From Autumnicola psychrophila (lineage in GTDB: Bacteria; Bacteroidota; Bacteroidia; Flavobacteriales; Flavobacteriaceae), in the NCBI RefSeq assembly GCF_031846645.1, contig NZ_JAVRHN010000008.1:124001-188000 (forward strand): 64,000 bases of DNA. Direction: 5' to 3'. Positions 16,844-25,868 of the stretch are shown here, piece by piece (position 1 is the stretch's first letter; every line of letters starts with the position of its first letter). The notes under the pieces were generated by a model. The model saw only the letters and a list, made by a program, of their open reading frames with translations. It did no database searches and was not told the DNA's origin. The translations under genes and the position numbers were made by a program.

Positions 16844-18481
16844 TTAAGTCTGTATTACTCCCATATTAAAATCTTTTTCAATAGGAGCATGGTCAGCGGC
16901 TTCTATTCCCATAGAAATCCACTTGCGGGTGTTTACAGGATTTATTACAGCATCTGTCCACAATCTTGCGGCAGCGTAATAGGCAGAGGTCTGCTCGTCA
17001 TACTTTGATTTGAGTTTTTCGAAAACTTCTTTCTCCTTTTCTTCATCTACTTTTTCTCCTTTTTTAGCCATCGCTGCAGTTTCAATTTGAGCCAGTACTT
17101 TTGCTGCCTGTGTGCCTCCCATAACGGCAAGTTCTGCACTGGGCCAGGCAACGATAAGCCTCGGGTCGTATGCTTTACCGCACATGGCGTAGTTTCCTGC
17201 GCCATAAGAATTGCCAATTATCACGGTAAACTTTGGAACTACAGAATTGCTTACTGCATTCACCAATTTTGCGCCATCCTTGATAATTCCGCCGTGTTCG
17301 CTCTTGCTGCCTACCATAAAACCGGTGACATCCTGAAGGAAAACCAGTGGAATCTTTTTCTGATTGCAATTTGCTATAAAACGGGTGGCTTTGTCTGCCG
17401 AGTCAGAATAAATCACTCCGCCAAACTGCATTTCTCCCTTCTTGGTTTTAACGATCTTACGCTGATTGGCAACAATTCCAACCGCCCAGCCATCAATTCT
17501 TGCATAGCCAGTAATAATGGTTTGTCCGTAGCCTTCTTTATATTCTTCAAATTCTGAATTATCTACTAGACGTTTTATAATTTCGGTCATGTCATATTGA
17601 TCGCTGCGCTTTTTGGGCAGGATCCCGAAGATTTCATTTTCATCTTCTTTAGGCTTAGCGGACTCTTTTCGGCTAAAACCGGCTTTGTCAAAATCACCGA
17701 TTTTGTCCATGATATTTTTGATTTTATCAAGCGCTTCAGAATCATTTTTAACCTTGTAATCTGTGACGCCGCTAATTTCAGAATGAGTGGTAGCCCCACC
17801 AAGGGTCTCATTATCGACACTCTCTCCAATTGCTGCTTTCACCAGGTAACTTCCGGCAAGGAAAATACTTCCGGTCTTTTCTACAATAATAGATTCGTCG
17901 CTCATAATAGGAAGATAAGCCCCTCCTGCAACACAACTACCCATAACAGCGGCAATTTGGGTAATGCCCATACTGCTCATTACGGCATTATTTCTAAAAA
18001 TTCTTCCGAAGTGTTCTTTATCAGGAAAAATTTCATCCTGCATTGGTAAAAATACTCCGGCGCTGTCCACAAGATAAATAATGGGTAACCGGTTTTCAAT
18101 AGCTATTTCCTGTGCCCGAAGATTCTTTTTTCCGGTTATTGGGAACCAGGCTCCTGCTTTTACGGTGGCGTCATTGGCCACTACAACGCATTGCTTTCCT
18201 GATACGTAGCCAATTTTCACAATCACGCCGCCACTGGGACAGCCGCCGTGCTCTTTGTACATGCCGTCACCTGCAAAAGCACCAATTTCTACAGATTTTG
18301 ATTTTTCGTCCAAAAGAAAATCTATTCGTTCCCTGGCAGTCATTTTGCCTTTGTCGTGATGCTTTGCAATTCTTTTTTCGCCACCACCCAATTTTACTTC
18401 CTTTAGCCTGTGATTTAGATTGGAAACTAAAAGTCGGTTATGATCTTCATTTTTATTGAAGTTGATATTCATGTTTTTCAA
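16844..18481 (-). CDS. Acyl-CoA carboxylase beta (carboxyltransferase) subunit
   Basis: A 545-residue biotin-dependent carboxyltransferase. It has the N-terminal crotonase-like half (GGVIVKIGYVSG, PIIYLVDSAGVFLPMQ, GSCVAGGAYLP) and the C-terminal half (IPLVFLQDVTGFMVG, IGNSYGAGNYAM, WPSAELAVMGG). The sequence is most like methylcrotonyl-CoA or related acyl-CoA carboxylases used in leucine or acyl-CoA catabolism, rather than AccD. No biotin carboxylase gene is adjacent. The substrate therefore remains open between methylcrotonyl-, propionyl- and geranyl-CoA. Confidence 0.9.
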   Translation of the reverse strand: MKNMNINFNKNEDHNRLLVSNLNHRLKEVKLGGGEKRIAKHHDKGKMTARERIDFLLDEKSKSVEIGAFAGDGMYKEHGGCPSGGVIVKIGYVSGKQCVVVANDATVKAGAWFPITGKKNLRAQEIAIENRLPIIYLVDSAGVFLPMQDEIFPDKEHFGRIFRNNAVMSSMGITQIAAVMGSCVAGGAYLPIMSDESIIVEKTGSIFLAGSYLVKAAIGESVDNETLGGATTHSEISGVTDYKVKNDSEALDKIKNIMDKIGDFDKAGFSRKESAKPKEDENEIFGILPKKRSDQYDMTEIIKRLVDNSEFEEYKEGYGQTIITGYARIDGWAVGIVANQRKIVKTKKGEMQFGGVIYSDSADKATRFIANCNQKKIPLVFLQDVTGFMVGSKSEHGGIIKDGAKLVNAVSNSVVPKFTVIIGNSYGAGNYAMCGKAYDPRLIVAWPSAELAVMGGTQAAKVLAQIETAAMAKKGEKVDEEKEKEVFEKLKSKYDEQTSAYYAAARLWTDAVINPVNTRKWISMGIEAADHAPIEKDFNMGVIQT

Positions 18482-18658
18482 AATTTGAGAATAGACTCCG
18501 GAATTACCGGAAAAAGCTAAAAAATATTCATATATTTTTATGACACTATAAGGAAAAACTCCCTTAAATTGCTGTTCCGCTAAAATACAAAATCAAGTCT
18601 ATTGGAATATTGAAAAGCAGGATTATCTGGAGAAGCTTTTGATTATAAGGATATCGTT

Positions 18659-18838
18659 ATGGGAATGAATAAGAATACCATTTTTGGCTGGGCGTCTTTC
18701 GTCCTGTTTTTAATTGGGACAGCAGTGATCTTACTGGGAGTGTTAAAATATATCGACTACGCAATAGGATTTTCTGTAGTTGGGATAGGATTTTTTGCAA
18801 TTTCAAGGGCATTTAACGCATTAAAAGGCAGAGTATAG
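18659..18838 (+). CDS. Small two-helix membrane protein
   Basis: A 59-codon frame from ATG at 18659 (a second ATG lies two codons on) to TAG at 18836-18838. The product has two hydrophobic helices, roughly WASFVLFLIGTAVILLGVL and IGFSVVGIGFFAIS, with a short basic tail. It ends one base before the DinB start, so the two genes look cotranscribed and translationally linked. I do not recognise a named family. Confidence 0.65.
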   Translation: MGMNKNTIFGWASFVLFLIGTAVILLGVLKYIDYAIGFSVVGIGFFAISRAFNALKGRV

Positions 18839-18839
18839 G

Positions 18840-19316
18840 ATGGAAGAGAAACAAATGAAGGAACAACTGATTAAGCATTTGCAGGGAGGTGAGGCATATT
18901 TGTCTTTAGCCAAATTTCTCGATGAAATTCCTTATGATAAAATCGGAAAACGCCCGGAAATGCTTCCGTATTCGTTTTATGAAGTCTTTTATCACATTGC
19001 CTATGCCCAAAAAGATATTATAGAATATTGTACTGCTGAAGGTTATAAGAGCGCAAACTGGCCCGATGATTACTGGCCGGATATACAGTTTCCTGAAAGC
19101 GAAGAGGACTGGGAAGAATTAAAAGCAGATTATTTTGAATGTCGTAAAGATTTTGAAGATTTTATTCTGGATCCGGAAAACCGACTAATGCAGCCGGTAA
19201 AGAACGGTGAAGACCACACGCTTTTACGGGAGCTTATGCTGGTAATAGAACACACTTCTTATCACACAGGGCAACTACTTATTATTCTGCGCTTACTCGG
19301 ACTACACAAAAGCTGA
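18840..19316 (+). CDS. DinB-like four-helix metal-binding protein
   Basis: A 158-residue DinB/YfiT-superfamily protein. The three-histidine metal site appears as FYHIAYAQ near residue 50, and EHTSYHTGQL near residue 138. Members include thiol transferases (bacillithiol or mycothiol S-transferases) and proteins of unknown role; this one has no further diagnostic residues. It follows the small membrane protein by one base. The final residues are ordinary and the length is normal. Confidence 0.88.
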   Translation: MEEKQMKEQLIKHLQGGEAYLSLAKFLDEIPYDKIGKRPEMLPYSFYEVFYHIAYAQKDIIEYCTAEGYKSANWPDDYWPDIQFPESEEDWEELKADYFECRKDFEDFILDPENRLMQPVKNGEDHTLLRELMLVIEHTSYHTGQLLIILRLLGLHKS

Positions 19317-19426
19317 TATTTGGTAAGACATCAATTATTTTCTAATCAAATTTTAAGATATTTGCATTTCTTCTGATGATCAAAAACTGTCTTCAGAAAA
19401 GACTGATACATCAAAATTTAAGAATT

Positions 19427-21118
19427 ATGGCAGACGATAAAAAGGTAATTTTCTCCATGTCCGGAGTTACCAAGACTTATAAAAATGCAAATACTCCTGT
19501 TCTCAAAAATATCTATTTGAGTTTTTTCTACGGAGCGAAAATTGGAATTTTAGGATTAAATGGTTCCGGTAAATCCACTTTGCTTAGGATTATTGCGGGA
19601 GAGGACAATAACTATCAGGGTGACGTGGTTTTTTCCCCTGGCTACAGTATAGGATACCTGGAACAGGAGCCAAAACTGGATGAAGATAAGACTGTACTGG
19701 ATGTTGTAAAAGAGGGTGTAGCTGAAACAGTTTCTGTTTTAGATGAATACAACAAGATCAACGACATGTTTGGCTTGCCTGAAGTTTATGAAGATGCAGA
19801 TAAGATGCAGAAGCTCATGGATAAACAGGCGGAGCTTCAGGATAAAATAGATGCGACTAATGCATGGGAACTGGATACCAAGCTGGAAATAGCAATGGAT
19901 GCACTCCGTACGCCGGAAAGTGACAAGAAAATTGGAGTTCTTTCCGGAGGAGAAAGAAGAAGGGTTGCATTATGCCGACTATTACTTCAGGAACCGGATA
20001 TTTTACTTTTGGATGAACCTACCAACCACCTGGACGCCGAGTCTGTGCACTGGCTCGAACATCACCTTGCGCAATATAAAGGGACCGTGATTGCTGTGAC
20101 GCACGACCGTTACTTCCTGGATAACGTAGCCGGCTGGATTTTAGAACTGGATAGAGGAGAAGGAATTCCGTGGAAAGGAAATTATTCTTCCTGGTTAGAT
20201 CAAAAGTCCAAACGACTTGCGCAGGAACAAAAGCAGGCGAGCAAGCGTCAGAAAACTTTAGAAAGAGAGCTGGAATGGTCGAGAATGAATCCGAAAGGAA
20301 GACAGGCGAAACAGAAGGCCCGTTTAAATAATTATGACAAGTTGATGAGTCAGGATCAAAAACAGGTAGACGAGCAGCTTGAAATATACATTCCGAATGG
20401 ACCAAGGCTGGGAACGAATGTGATCGAAGCCAAGGGAGTGAGTAAAGCTTTTGGAGACAAATTGCTTTATGAAGATCTTAATTTCAAATTGCCGCAGGCG
20501 GGAATTGTGGGAATCATTGGACCTAACGGTGCCGGTAAAACTACAATTTTCAGGATGATAATGGGAGAAGAGCAACCCGACAAAGGAAACTTTGAAGTAG
20601 GGGAGACCGCTAAAATTTCTTATGTAGATCAGGCGCACAGCGATATTGATGTCGAAAAAACTATCTGGCAAAACTTTAGTGATGAGCAGGAATTGGTCAT
20701 GATGGGCGGGCGTCAGGTAAATTCAAGAGCCTATTTAAGCAGGTTCAACTTTAGCGGAAGCGAGCAGAATAAGAAAGTCAGCATGCTTTCAGGTGGAGAA
20801 CGGAACAGGCTTCACCTTGCGATGACCTTGAAAGAAGAAGGAAACGTGCTGTTACTCGATGAGCCTTCCAATGATTTGGATGTAAACACACTGCGGGCGC
20901 TGGAAGAAGGACTGGAAAACTTTGCGGGATGTGCGGTGGTAATTTCCCACGACCGTTGGTTCCTGGACAGGGTATGTACTCATATCCTTGCTTTTGAAGG
21001 TGATTCCCAGGTTTATTTCTTTGAGGGCGGATTCTCAGACTATGAAGAAAACAAGAAAAAACGTCTTGGTGGCGATATAATGCCGAAGCGAATTAAGTAT
21101 AAAAAGTTGGTCAGATAA
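19427..21118 (+). CDS. ettA: Energy-dependent translational throttle ABC-F protein
   Basis: A 563-residue soluble ABC-F ATPase with two nucleotide-binding domains. The chosen start MADDKKVIFSMSGV matches EttA; 17 upstream codons are open but unlikely. The first Walker A is GLNGSGKST at residues 43-51 with signature LSGGERRRVALC; the second is GPNGAGKTT with LSGGERNRLHLA. The linker between the domains (EQKQASKRQKTLERELEW) is the ribosomal P-site tRNA-interaction motif. The protein gates the first peptide bonds on ribosomes according to ATP/ADP. A strong terminator follows. Confidence 0.95.
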   Translation: MADDKKVIFSMSGVTKTYKNANTPVLKNIYLSFFYGAKIGILGLNGSGKSTLLRIIAGEDNNYQGDVVFSPGYSIGYLEQEPKLDEDKTVLDVVKEGVAETVSVLDEYNKINDMFGLPEVYEDADKMQKLMDKQAELQDKIDATNAWELDTKLEIAMDALRTPESDKKIGVLSGGERRRVALCRLLLQEPDILLLDEPTNHLDAESVHWLEHHLAQYKGTVIAVTHDRYFLDNVAGWILELDRGEGIPWKGNYSSWLDQKSKRLAQEQKQASKRQKTLERELEWSRMNPKGRQAKQKARLNNYDKLMSQDQKQVDEQLEIYIPNGPRLGTNVIEAKGVSKAFGDKLLYEDLNFKLPQAGIVGIIGPNGAGKTTIFRMIMGEEQPDKGNFEVGETAKISYVDQAHSDIDVEKTIWQNFSDEQELVMMGGRQVNSRAYLSRFNFSGSEQNKKVSMLSGGERNRLHLAMTLKEEGNVLLLDEPSNDLDVNTLRALEEGLENFAGCAVVISHDRWFLDRVCTHILAFEGDSQVYFFEGGFSDYEENKKKRLGGDIMPKRIKYKKLVR

Positions 21119-21151
21119 TTTTAGGCAACTAACACTAAACAATAATCAATA

Positions 21152-21190
21152 AAAAAGGAGTAGCATTTCGATTAATGCTACTCCTTTTTA
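21152..21190 (+). terminator. Rho-independent terminator of ettA
   Basis: AAAAAGGAGTAGCATT (21152-21167) pairs with AATGCTACTCCTTTTT ending near 21189. The hairpin is followed by T-rich sequence and stands 34 bp past the ettA stop. Confidence 0.88.
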
Positions 21191-21195
21191 ATTTT

Positions 21196-21251
21196 GCCTA
21201 CAGCCTACAGCCTACAGCCTACAGCCTACAGTCTACAGTCTACAGTCTACA
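21196..21251. repeat. Heptamer tandem repeat (GCCTACA/GTCTACA)
   Basis: Five perfect GCCTACA units (21196-21230) are followed by three GTCTACA units (21231-21251). The array ends one base before the stop codon of the DUF1456 gene. Seven-base units repeated head to tail suggest a slippage-prone variable-number repeat. Confidence 0.95.
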
Positions 21252-21252
21252 G

Positions 21253-21522
21253 TCAACTGTCTGAGTTATTTTCACCCTTCACTTTTTCACCCTTTCCCGG
21301 CATTGGTCCACGCAGGTGAATTATTAGTCCGTTTAGGAAATTTCTAAGGAATTGGTCTCCGCATTCCACGTATTTTGGATGATCTTCTTTTCTGAAAATA
21401 GCTCCCAATTCACTTTTAGTAACTTTAAAATCCACGAGGGCGCAAATTTGCACAATATCGTCATCACGTAATTTGTGAGCTACCCTTAATTTTTTGAAAA
21501 TGTCATTATTTGTTAGTCCCAT
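21253..21522 (-). CDS. DUF1456 family (YehS-like) protein with a single repeat
   Basis: An 89-residue protein. It contains one DUF1456 unit (NNDIFKKLRVAHKLRDDDI, KSELGAIFRKEDHPKYVECG, FLRNFLNGL). E. coli YehS is about 156 residues with two such units; this protein most resembles the second. The function of the family is unknown. Its stop codon lies one base from a heptamer tandem repeat, and its promoter region, shared with the Hsp20 gene, carries two copies of the dispersed repeat. Confidence 0.85.
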   Translation of the reverse strand: MGLTNNDIFKKLRVAHKLRDDDIVQICALVDFKVTKSELGAIFRKEDHPKYVECGDQFLRNFLNGLIIHLRGPMPGKGEKVKGENNSDS

Positions 21523-21656
21523 ACTGCAAATTTAAATTATTCTTTTCCGAATTTGGGGAAATATTGTTCTGGTTTTTAAATTTCAGGTCATATTAAAATT
21601 AAAGAATCTTTTTTAAAGCTGAAATTGTCATTTCAAGGATTTCCAACTTCAGTATA

Positions 21657-21684
21657 GCCTCAAAAAAGGCAATTATCGACCTGC
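21657..21684 (+). repeat. Dispersed repeat, first of a tandem pair
   Basis: Reads GCCTC, an A-run, then GGCAATTATCGACCT, matching the core of the dispersed family. A second copy begins 102 bp later. Both lie between divergent DUF1456 and Hsp20 genes. Confidence 0.7.
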
Positions 21685-21730
21685 CTGAAAGTAAAATGGG
21701 AGAAGTGGGAAGTATTAAAATTTTCTCTCT

Positions 21731-21784
21731 TTCTTTCCTCTCTCTTCTTTTTAAGTGATGCCTCAAAATGGCAATTATCGACCT
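21731..21784 (+). repeat. Dispersed repeat, second of a tandem pair, with CT-rich lead
   Basis: A CT-rich tract (about 21723-21750) leads into TTTTTAAGTGATGCCTC and then AAAATGGCAATTATCGACCT. The same arrangement appears on the minus strand at 34226-34290, so the repeated unit is longer than the core. It sits about 155 bp upstream of the Hsp20 start. The 417 bp between 21522 and 21940 holds nothing else that I can identify. Confidence 0.75.
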
Positions 21785-21939
21785 CTGGAATACTTTAGGA
21801 TCATATAAATGTCTAAAAACGTCAAAATGACATACGAATACTAGCTAAAAGTGACACAATGGCTTATTTTAAGGTTTGGAATTTGAATTGCTAATGGATA
21901 TATGGAAAACAAAAAGTATAACCTTAAAAAATAAATGTT

Positions 21940-22383
21940 ATGAGTTTAATTAAAACAAATGAGGCCAACTGGCTGCCTTCAGTTTTCGACGATATGTTTA
22001 AAACTGATTGGTTAGGAGGAACTACTAACGTAAACAGTATTGGAACCAGCATTCCTGCAGTGAACATCAGGGAAGATGAAGATGGTTTTGCTGTTTCTGT
22101 AGCCGCTCCCGGAAAGAAAAAGGAGGATTTCAATATCGAATTAGATAATGATGTTCTCACCATTTCTTCCGAAGAAAAGAAAGAAAATGAATCTTCTGAA
22201 AAACAAGGACGTTTTACCCGAAGAGAATTCAGTTACAGCACTTTTAAAAGAGCTTTTAGTCTACCAGAATCTGTAGATAGCAGTAAAATTTCTGCCGCTT
22301 ACAATGATGGCGTTCTTGAAATTGCTCTTCCTAAGCGTGAGGAAGCTAAGGTACAAGCCAAACGTCTGATTGAAATTTCTTAA
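21940..22383 (+). CDS. Hsp20/alpha-crystallin small heat-shock protein
   Basis: A 147-residue chaperone. The alpha-crystallin domain spans about residues 35-135, with VSVAAPGKKKEDFNIELD, EKQGRFTRREFSYSTFKRAF and the closing DGVLEIALPKRE. Such proteins bind unfolding proteins as oligomers without using ATP. The gene is monocistronic, preceded by a 417 bp region with two dispersed repeats and followed by a strong terminator. Confidence 0.94.
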   Translation: MSLIKTNEANWLPSVFDDMFKTDWLGGTTNVNSIGTSIPAVNIREDEDGFAVSVAAPGKKKEDFNIELDNDVLTISSEEKKENESSEKQGRFTRREFSYSTFKRAFSLPESVDSSKISAAYNDGVLEIALPKREEAKVQAKRLIEIS

Positions 22384-22405
22384 AATTTATCTTCTAGAAT
22401 TAGCT

Positions 22406-22436
22406 AAAAAAGCATCCGGATTCCGGATGCTTTTTT
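22406..22436. terminator. Bidirectional rho-independent terminator
   Basis: AGCATCCGGA at 22411-22420 pairs with TCCGGATGCT at 22422-22431, flanked by A6 on the left and T7 on the right. It serves the Hsp20 gene and the convergent 408-residue surface protein gene. Confidence 0.9.
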
Positions 22437-22471
22437 GCTATATTTTAGTCTGCGCAAAAAGGGAAAATAAT

Positions 22472-23698
22472 TTATTGCTTAAAAAGTAGGATCCATCTAT
22501 TTCCCGCACTTTGTATTTCGTAGGTTTTTCCTCCCTGGATTGTCGTTACCGTTGTATTTGTGGAGATGTCGAGCAGGTTATCGCTTCCAAGAAAGATCAG
22601 GTTCTTTACTCCTGCTCCCGGCCATCCGGACAAAGTTATTTTTCTTCCCTTGTTTTCTGAAGCCTTTGGAATCACAATTCCTGACACCTGATTATTAATT
22701 CTCAATGTTCCAACTTCTTCGCCAATGAGATAATCCCCGGTAGTACTTTCTGTCGAAATATAATTGGTCCAACCAGAATGTTTCCAGCTTACGCCGCCAA
22801 TTTTATCTGTAACCAGTATTTGATTTTCAAGTCCCCGACTATCGGGTAAGGTGTAATCTGTTTCGGGAGTAGCACCAATTCCTACTCTTCCTGCAAAATA
22901 TGCTGCAAAGACATTTGCATTACGGTCACCATAGGCTACACTATAAATTCCGTAGATATTTCCTACTCCCTGGATGCTGCCGACTTCATTATAGATTCCG
23001 TAATTGTTACTTTTTGAGCCAAAAGTGCGGCCAATTCTATTATAGATTCCGTAGATGTCACTGGTACCTGAATTTTGGTAGGTTTCATTAAAAAATCCGT
23101 AGTGGATTCCTGTCCCGGTGCCGCCCACATTCGATTTTAAACCGTATTTCAGACCGTTGGTAGAACTTCTGTTGTCACTTACAATACCGTAGGTTGCGAG
23201 ATTGTCGGTAGCCGAATTGTTATTATCTACTTCCAGCGGCTTCTTAATGTTCAAATCTTTTCCGGAGGGGATAGCAATTTGAAGTTTGGAGGAAATTTGC
23301 TGAGTACCAATTCCTATATTTCCTTCACGAAAAATAGGATCTGCAATATTACCTGCACTACTTGTTGTTCCGCTTTTGTAGAAGTCGGACGATCCTGATC
23401 CAGGACTGCCGGCCAAAGTTTTCCAGCTGCTGGTATCAGCGCTCCAATAATAGAATCCAACAGGGAAGCCGACGATATTTTTGTTCAGAAAAACCAGCAT
23501 ACCATTTTGTTCAATTCCGGGATTATTAGCAGGGAACTTCGCAATTCTTGGGATAAGGATTCCGTCAATAATATTGGGATTTGCCTCATCTGAAGCGACA
23601 ATGTCCAGCTGGGCTTTAGGCGCAGTAGTACCAATCCCCACCTGAGAAAATAAGAGACATGGAGAAAATAGTAAAATTAGTAAAATAAAAATTTTCAT
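22472..23698 (-). CDS. Secreted surface protein with tail-fibre-like repeats
   Basis: A 408-residue protein with a signal peptide (MKIFILLILLFSPCLLFSQ) followed by VGIGTTAPKAQLDIVAS, the opening seen in many flavobacterial surface proteins that resemble phage tail fibres. The middle part repeats YGIYN- and YGIYS-type units (about residues 170-275), and RVGIGATPETDYTLP precedes a C-terminal beta-rich part. Such proteins are thought to be trimeric and exposed, but no function is known for this one. There is no T9SS sorting domain at the C-terminus. Confidence 0.7.
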   Translation of the reverse strand: MKIFILLILLFSPCLLFSQVGIGTTAPKAQLDIVASDEANPNIIDGILIPRIAKFPANNPGIEQNGMLVFLNKNIVGFPVGFYYWSADTSSWKTLAGSPGSGSSDFYKSGTTSSAGNIADPIFREGNIGIGTQQISSKLQIAIPSGKDLNIKKPLEVDNNNSATDNLATYGIVSDNRSSTNGLKYGLKSNVGGTGTGIHYGFFNETYQNSGTSDIYGIYNRIGRTFGSKSNNYGIYNEVGSIQGVGNIYGIYSVAYGDRNANVFAAYFAGRVGIGATPETDYTLPDSRGLENQILVTDKIGGVSWKHSGWTNYISTESTTGDYLIGEEVGTLRINNQVSGIVIPKASENKGRKITLSGWPGAGVKNLIFLGSDNLLDISTNTTVTTIQGGKTYEIQSAGNRWILLFKQ

Positions 23699-23794
23699 AA
23701 GTGAACGGTTTATTGATCACTTCAGTAAAAGAATGTTTTAGGTCTGATCAAGATAATTTATTTAATTAAAAATCAGACCTTTAATTTTATTTTT

Positions 23795-25801
23795 TTAGTC
23801 TTTTTCTTTTACCTTTTCCTGTAACATCTTGATTTCATCCCGAAGACGGGCAGCTTCCATAAAATCCAGTTCCTTTGCCGCAGTCTCCATTGCTTTTCTT
23901 CTTTCCCTAATAACCTTTTCGACCTGAACTTTACTGAAATATTCTACCTCTTCTTCGGCAGCTTTAAGCGTTTTTGGCCTCTCATCATAATCATAAACAT
24001 CTAATTTCTGTTTAACCAGGGCACTATCGAAAGCTTTAACTAACGGAGTTGGTGTGATTTTATGCTTCTGGTTATACTCAATTTGTTTTTGTCTGCGGTA
24101 CTCGGTTTGATCTATTGTTTTCTGCATACTATCCGTAATTTTATCTGCATACAGAATAGCTTTTCCTTCTACGTGCCGGGCCGCCCGACCAATGGTCTGG
24201 GTAAGGGAGCGGTTACTTCGTAAAAAACCTTCCTTATCGGCATCAATGATTGCAACCAGGGAAACTTCAGGTAAATCCAGGCCTTCCCGTAGGAGGTTTA
24301 CTCCAATAAGTACATCAAAAATCCCTTTTCTCAAATCCTGCATAATTTCCACCCGTTCCAGAGTGTCCACATCTGAGTGAATATATCTACAGCGGATGTC
24401 AATTCGGGTGAGGTATTTGGTGAGTTCTTCAGCCATTCTTTTGGTTAAAGTTGTCACAAGAATCCGCTCGTCTTTCTCTACCCGAACATGGATTTCTTCA
24501 ATTAAATCATCAATCTGGTTTAAGCTTGGACGCACCTCTATTACAGGATCAAGTAAACCTGTGGGCCGTATCACCTGTTCTACATAAACCCCTTCTGTCT
24601 TCTGAAGTTCATAATCTGCAGGGGTAGCACTCACGTAAATCACCTGATTTTGCAGCGCCTCAAATTCTTCAAATTTTAACGGACGGTTATCCATGGCAGC
24701 AGGAAGCCTGAAGCCGTAATCCACGAGAGTTTCTTTTCTGGAGCGGTCACCGCCGTACATGGCGTGCACCTGCGGAATTGTAACATGGCTTTCGTCCACG
24801 ACCATTAAGTAATCATCGGGGAAGTAATCCAGCAAGCAGAAAGGACGTGTTCCGGGTTTTCTTCCGTCAAGGTATCGGGAATAATTCTCAATCCCGGAGC
24901 AGTAACCAAGTTCACGAATCATTTCCAGGTCGAAATTTGTCCTTTCGTCAAGCCGTTTTGCCTCAAGGTGTTTTCCGATATCCCTGAAATAATCCACCTG
25001 CTTCACTAAATCATCCTGAATGTCACGAATAGCACCCTGAAGTACATCGGGCGAAGTCACAAACATGTTGGCAGGATAAATATTCAACCGATCGTATTTT
25101 TCCACAACATCATTAGTTCCGGGATCAAAAGCTTCAATTTCTTCAATTTCATCTCCGAAAAAGTGAATTCTGAAGGCATTATCTGCATAACTCGGGAAGA
25201 CATCAACAGTATCTCCTTTTATTCTAAAGTTCCCGTGAGAAAATTCAGCTTCAGTCCGTGAATAAAGACTTTGCACCAGTTTGTGCAGCAATTTGGTTCG
25301 GGAAATATTCATGTCCCGTTCTATGGAAACCACGTTTTTCTTGAATTCCACAGGATTTCCGATACCATAAAGGCAGGAAACCGAAGCAACAACCAGTACA
25401 TCCCGCCGGCCGCTTAAAAGCGAAGAAGTTGTACTAAGCCTAAGCTTTTCAATTTCCTCATTAATAGACAGATCCTTTTCAATATAAGTTCCCGAAGACG
25501 GAATAAAAGCTTCCGGTTGATAATAATCGTAGTAGCTTACAAAGTATTCAACTGCATTGTCTGGAAAAAAGTGCTTAAATTCCGAATATAATTGAGCTGC
25601 CAGGGTTTTATTGTGGGCAAGAACAAGCGTCGGTTTTTGTACCTCTTCTATAACATTCGCAACAGAAAAAGTTTTTCCGGAGCCTGTAACCCCCAGCAGA
25701 GTTTGATATTGATCGTTCCGGTTTAAACCTGAAACAAGCTGCTTTATTGCCTGTGGCTGGTCACCGGTAGGTTTATAATCTGATTCTATTTGGAATTTCA
25801 T
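23795..25801 (-). CDS. uvrB: Excinuclease ABC subunit B
   Basis: A 668-residue UvrB starting MKFQIESDYKPTGDQPQAI; an ATG 11 codons earlier is not needed. Visible elements are the Walker A GVTGSGKTF, the beta-hairpin YYDYYQPEAFIPSSGTYIEK, the DESHVTIPQ Walker B, GRAARH in the last helicase motif, and the C-terminal UVR domain (AAKELDFMEAARLRDEI). UvrB loads at damaged bases with UvrA and recruits UvrC. The downstream surface gene has its own terminator, so this is probably its own transcript. Confidence 0.97.
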   Translation of the reverse strand: MKFQIESDYKPTGDQPQAIKQLVSGLNRNDQYQTLLGVTGSGKTFSVANVIEEVQKPTLVLAHNKTLAAQLYSEFKHFFPDNAVEYFVSYYDYYQPEAFIPSSGTYIEKDLSINEEIEKLRLSTTSSLLSGRRDVLVVASVSCLYGIGNPVEFKKNVVSIERDMNISRTKLLHKLVQSLYSRTEAEFSHGNFRIKGDTVDVFPSYADNAFRIHFFGDEIEEIEAFDPGTNDVVEKYDRLNIYPANMFVTSPDVLQGAIRDIQDDLVKQVDYFRDIGKHLEAKRLDERTNFDLEMIRELGYCSGIENYSRYLDGRKPGTRPFCLLDYFPDDYLMVVDESHVTIPQVHAMYGGDRSRKETLVDYGFRLPAAMDNRPLKFEEFEALQNQVIYVSATPADYELQKTEGVYVEQVIRPTGLLDPVIEVRPSLNQIDDLIEEIHVRVEKDERILVTTLTKRMAEELTKYLTRIDIRCRYIHSDVDTLERVEIMQDLRKGIFDVLIGVNLLREGLDLPEVSLVAIIDADKEGFLRSNRSLTQTIGRAARHVEGKAILYADKITDSMQKTIDQTEYRRQKQIEYNQKHKITPTPLVKAFDSALVKQKLDVYDYDERPKTLKAAEEEVEYFSKVQVEKVIRERRKAMETAAKELDFMEAARLRDEIKMLQEKVKEKD

Positions 25802-25868
25802 GGATTCTTTTCTTAGCCACGCGAAATTACGCAATTCCCGTGCCTATTCAAACTCCTGAAAATCAATT

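Noticed and set aside
21196..21251. CRISPR-like array
   Set aside because: Units are 7 bp with no spacers; it is a simple tandem repeat.
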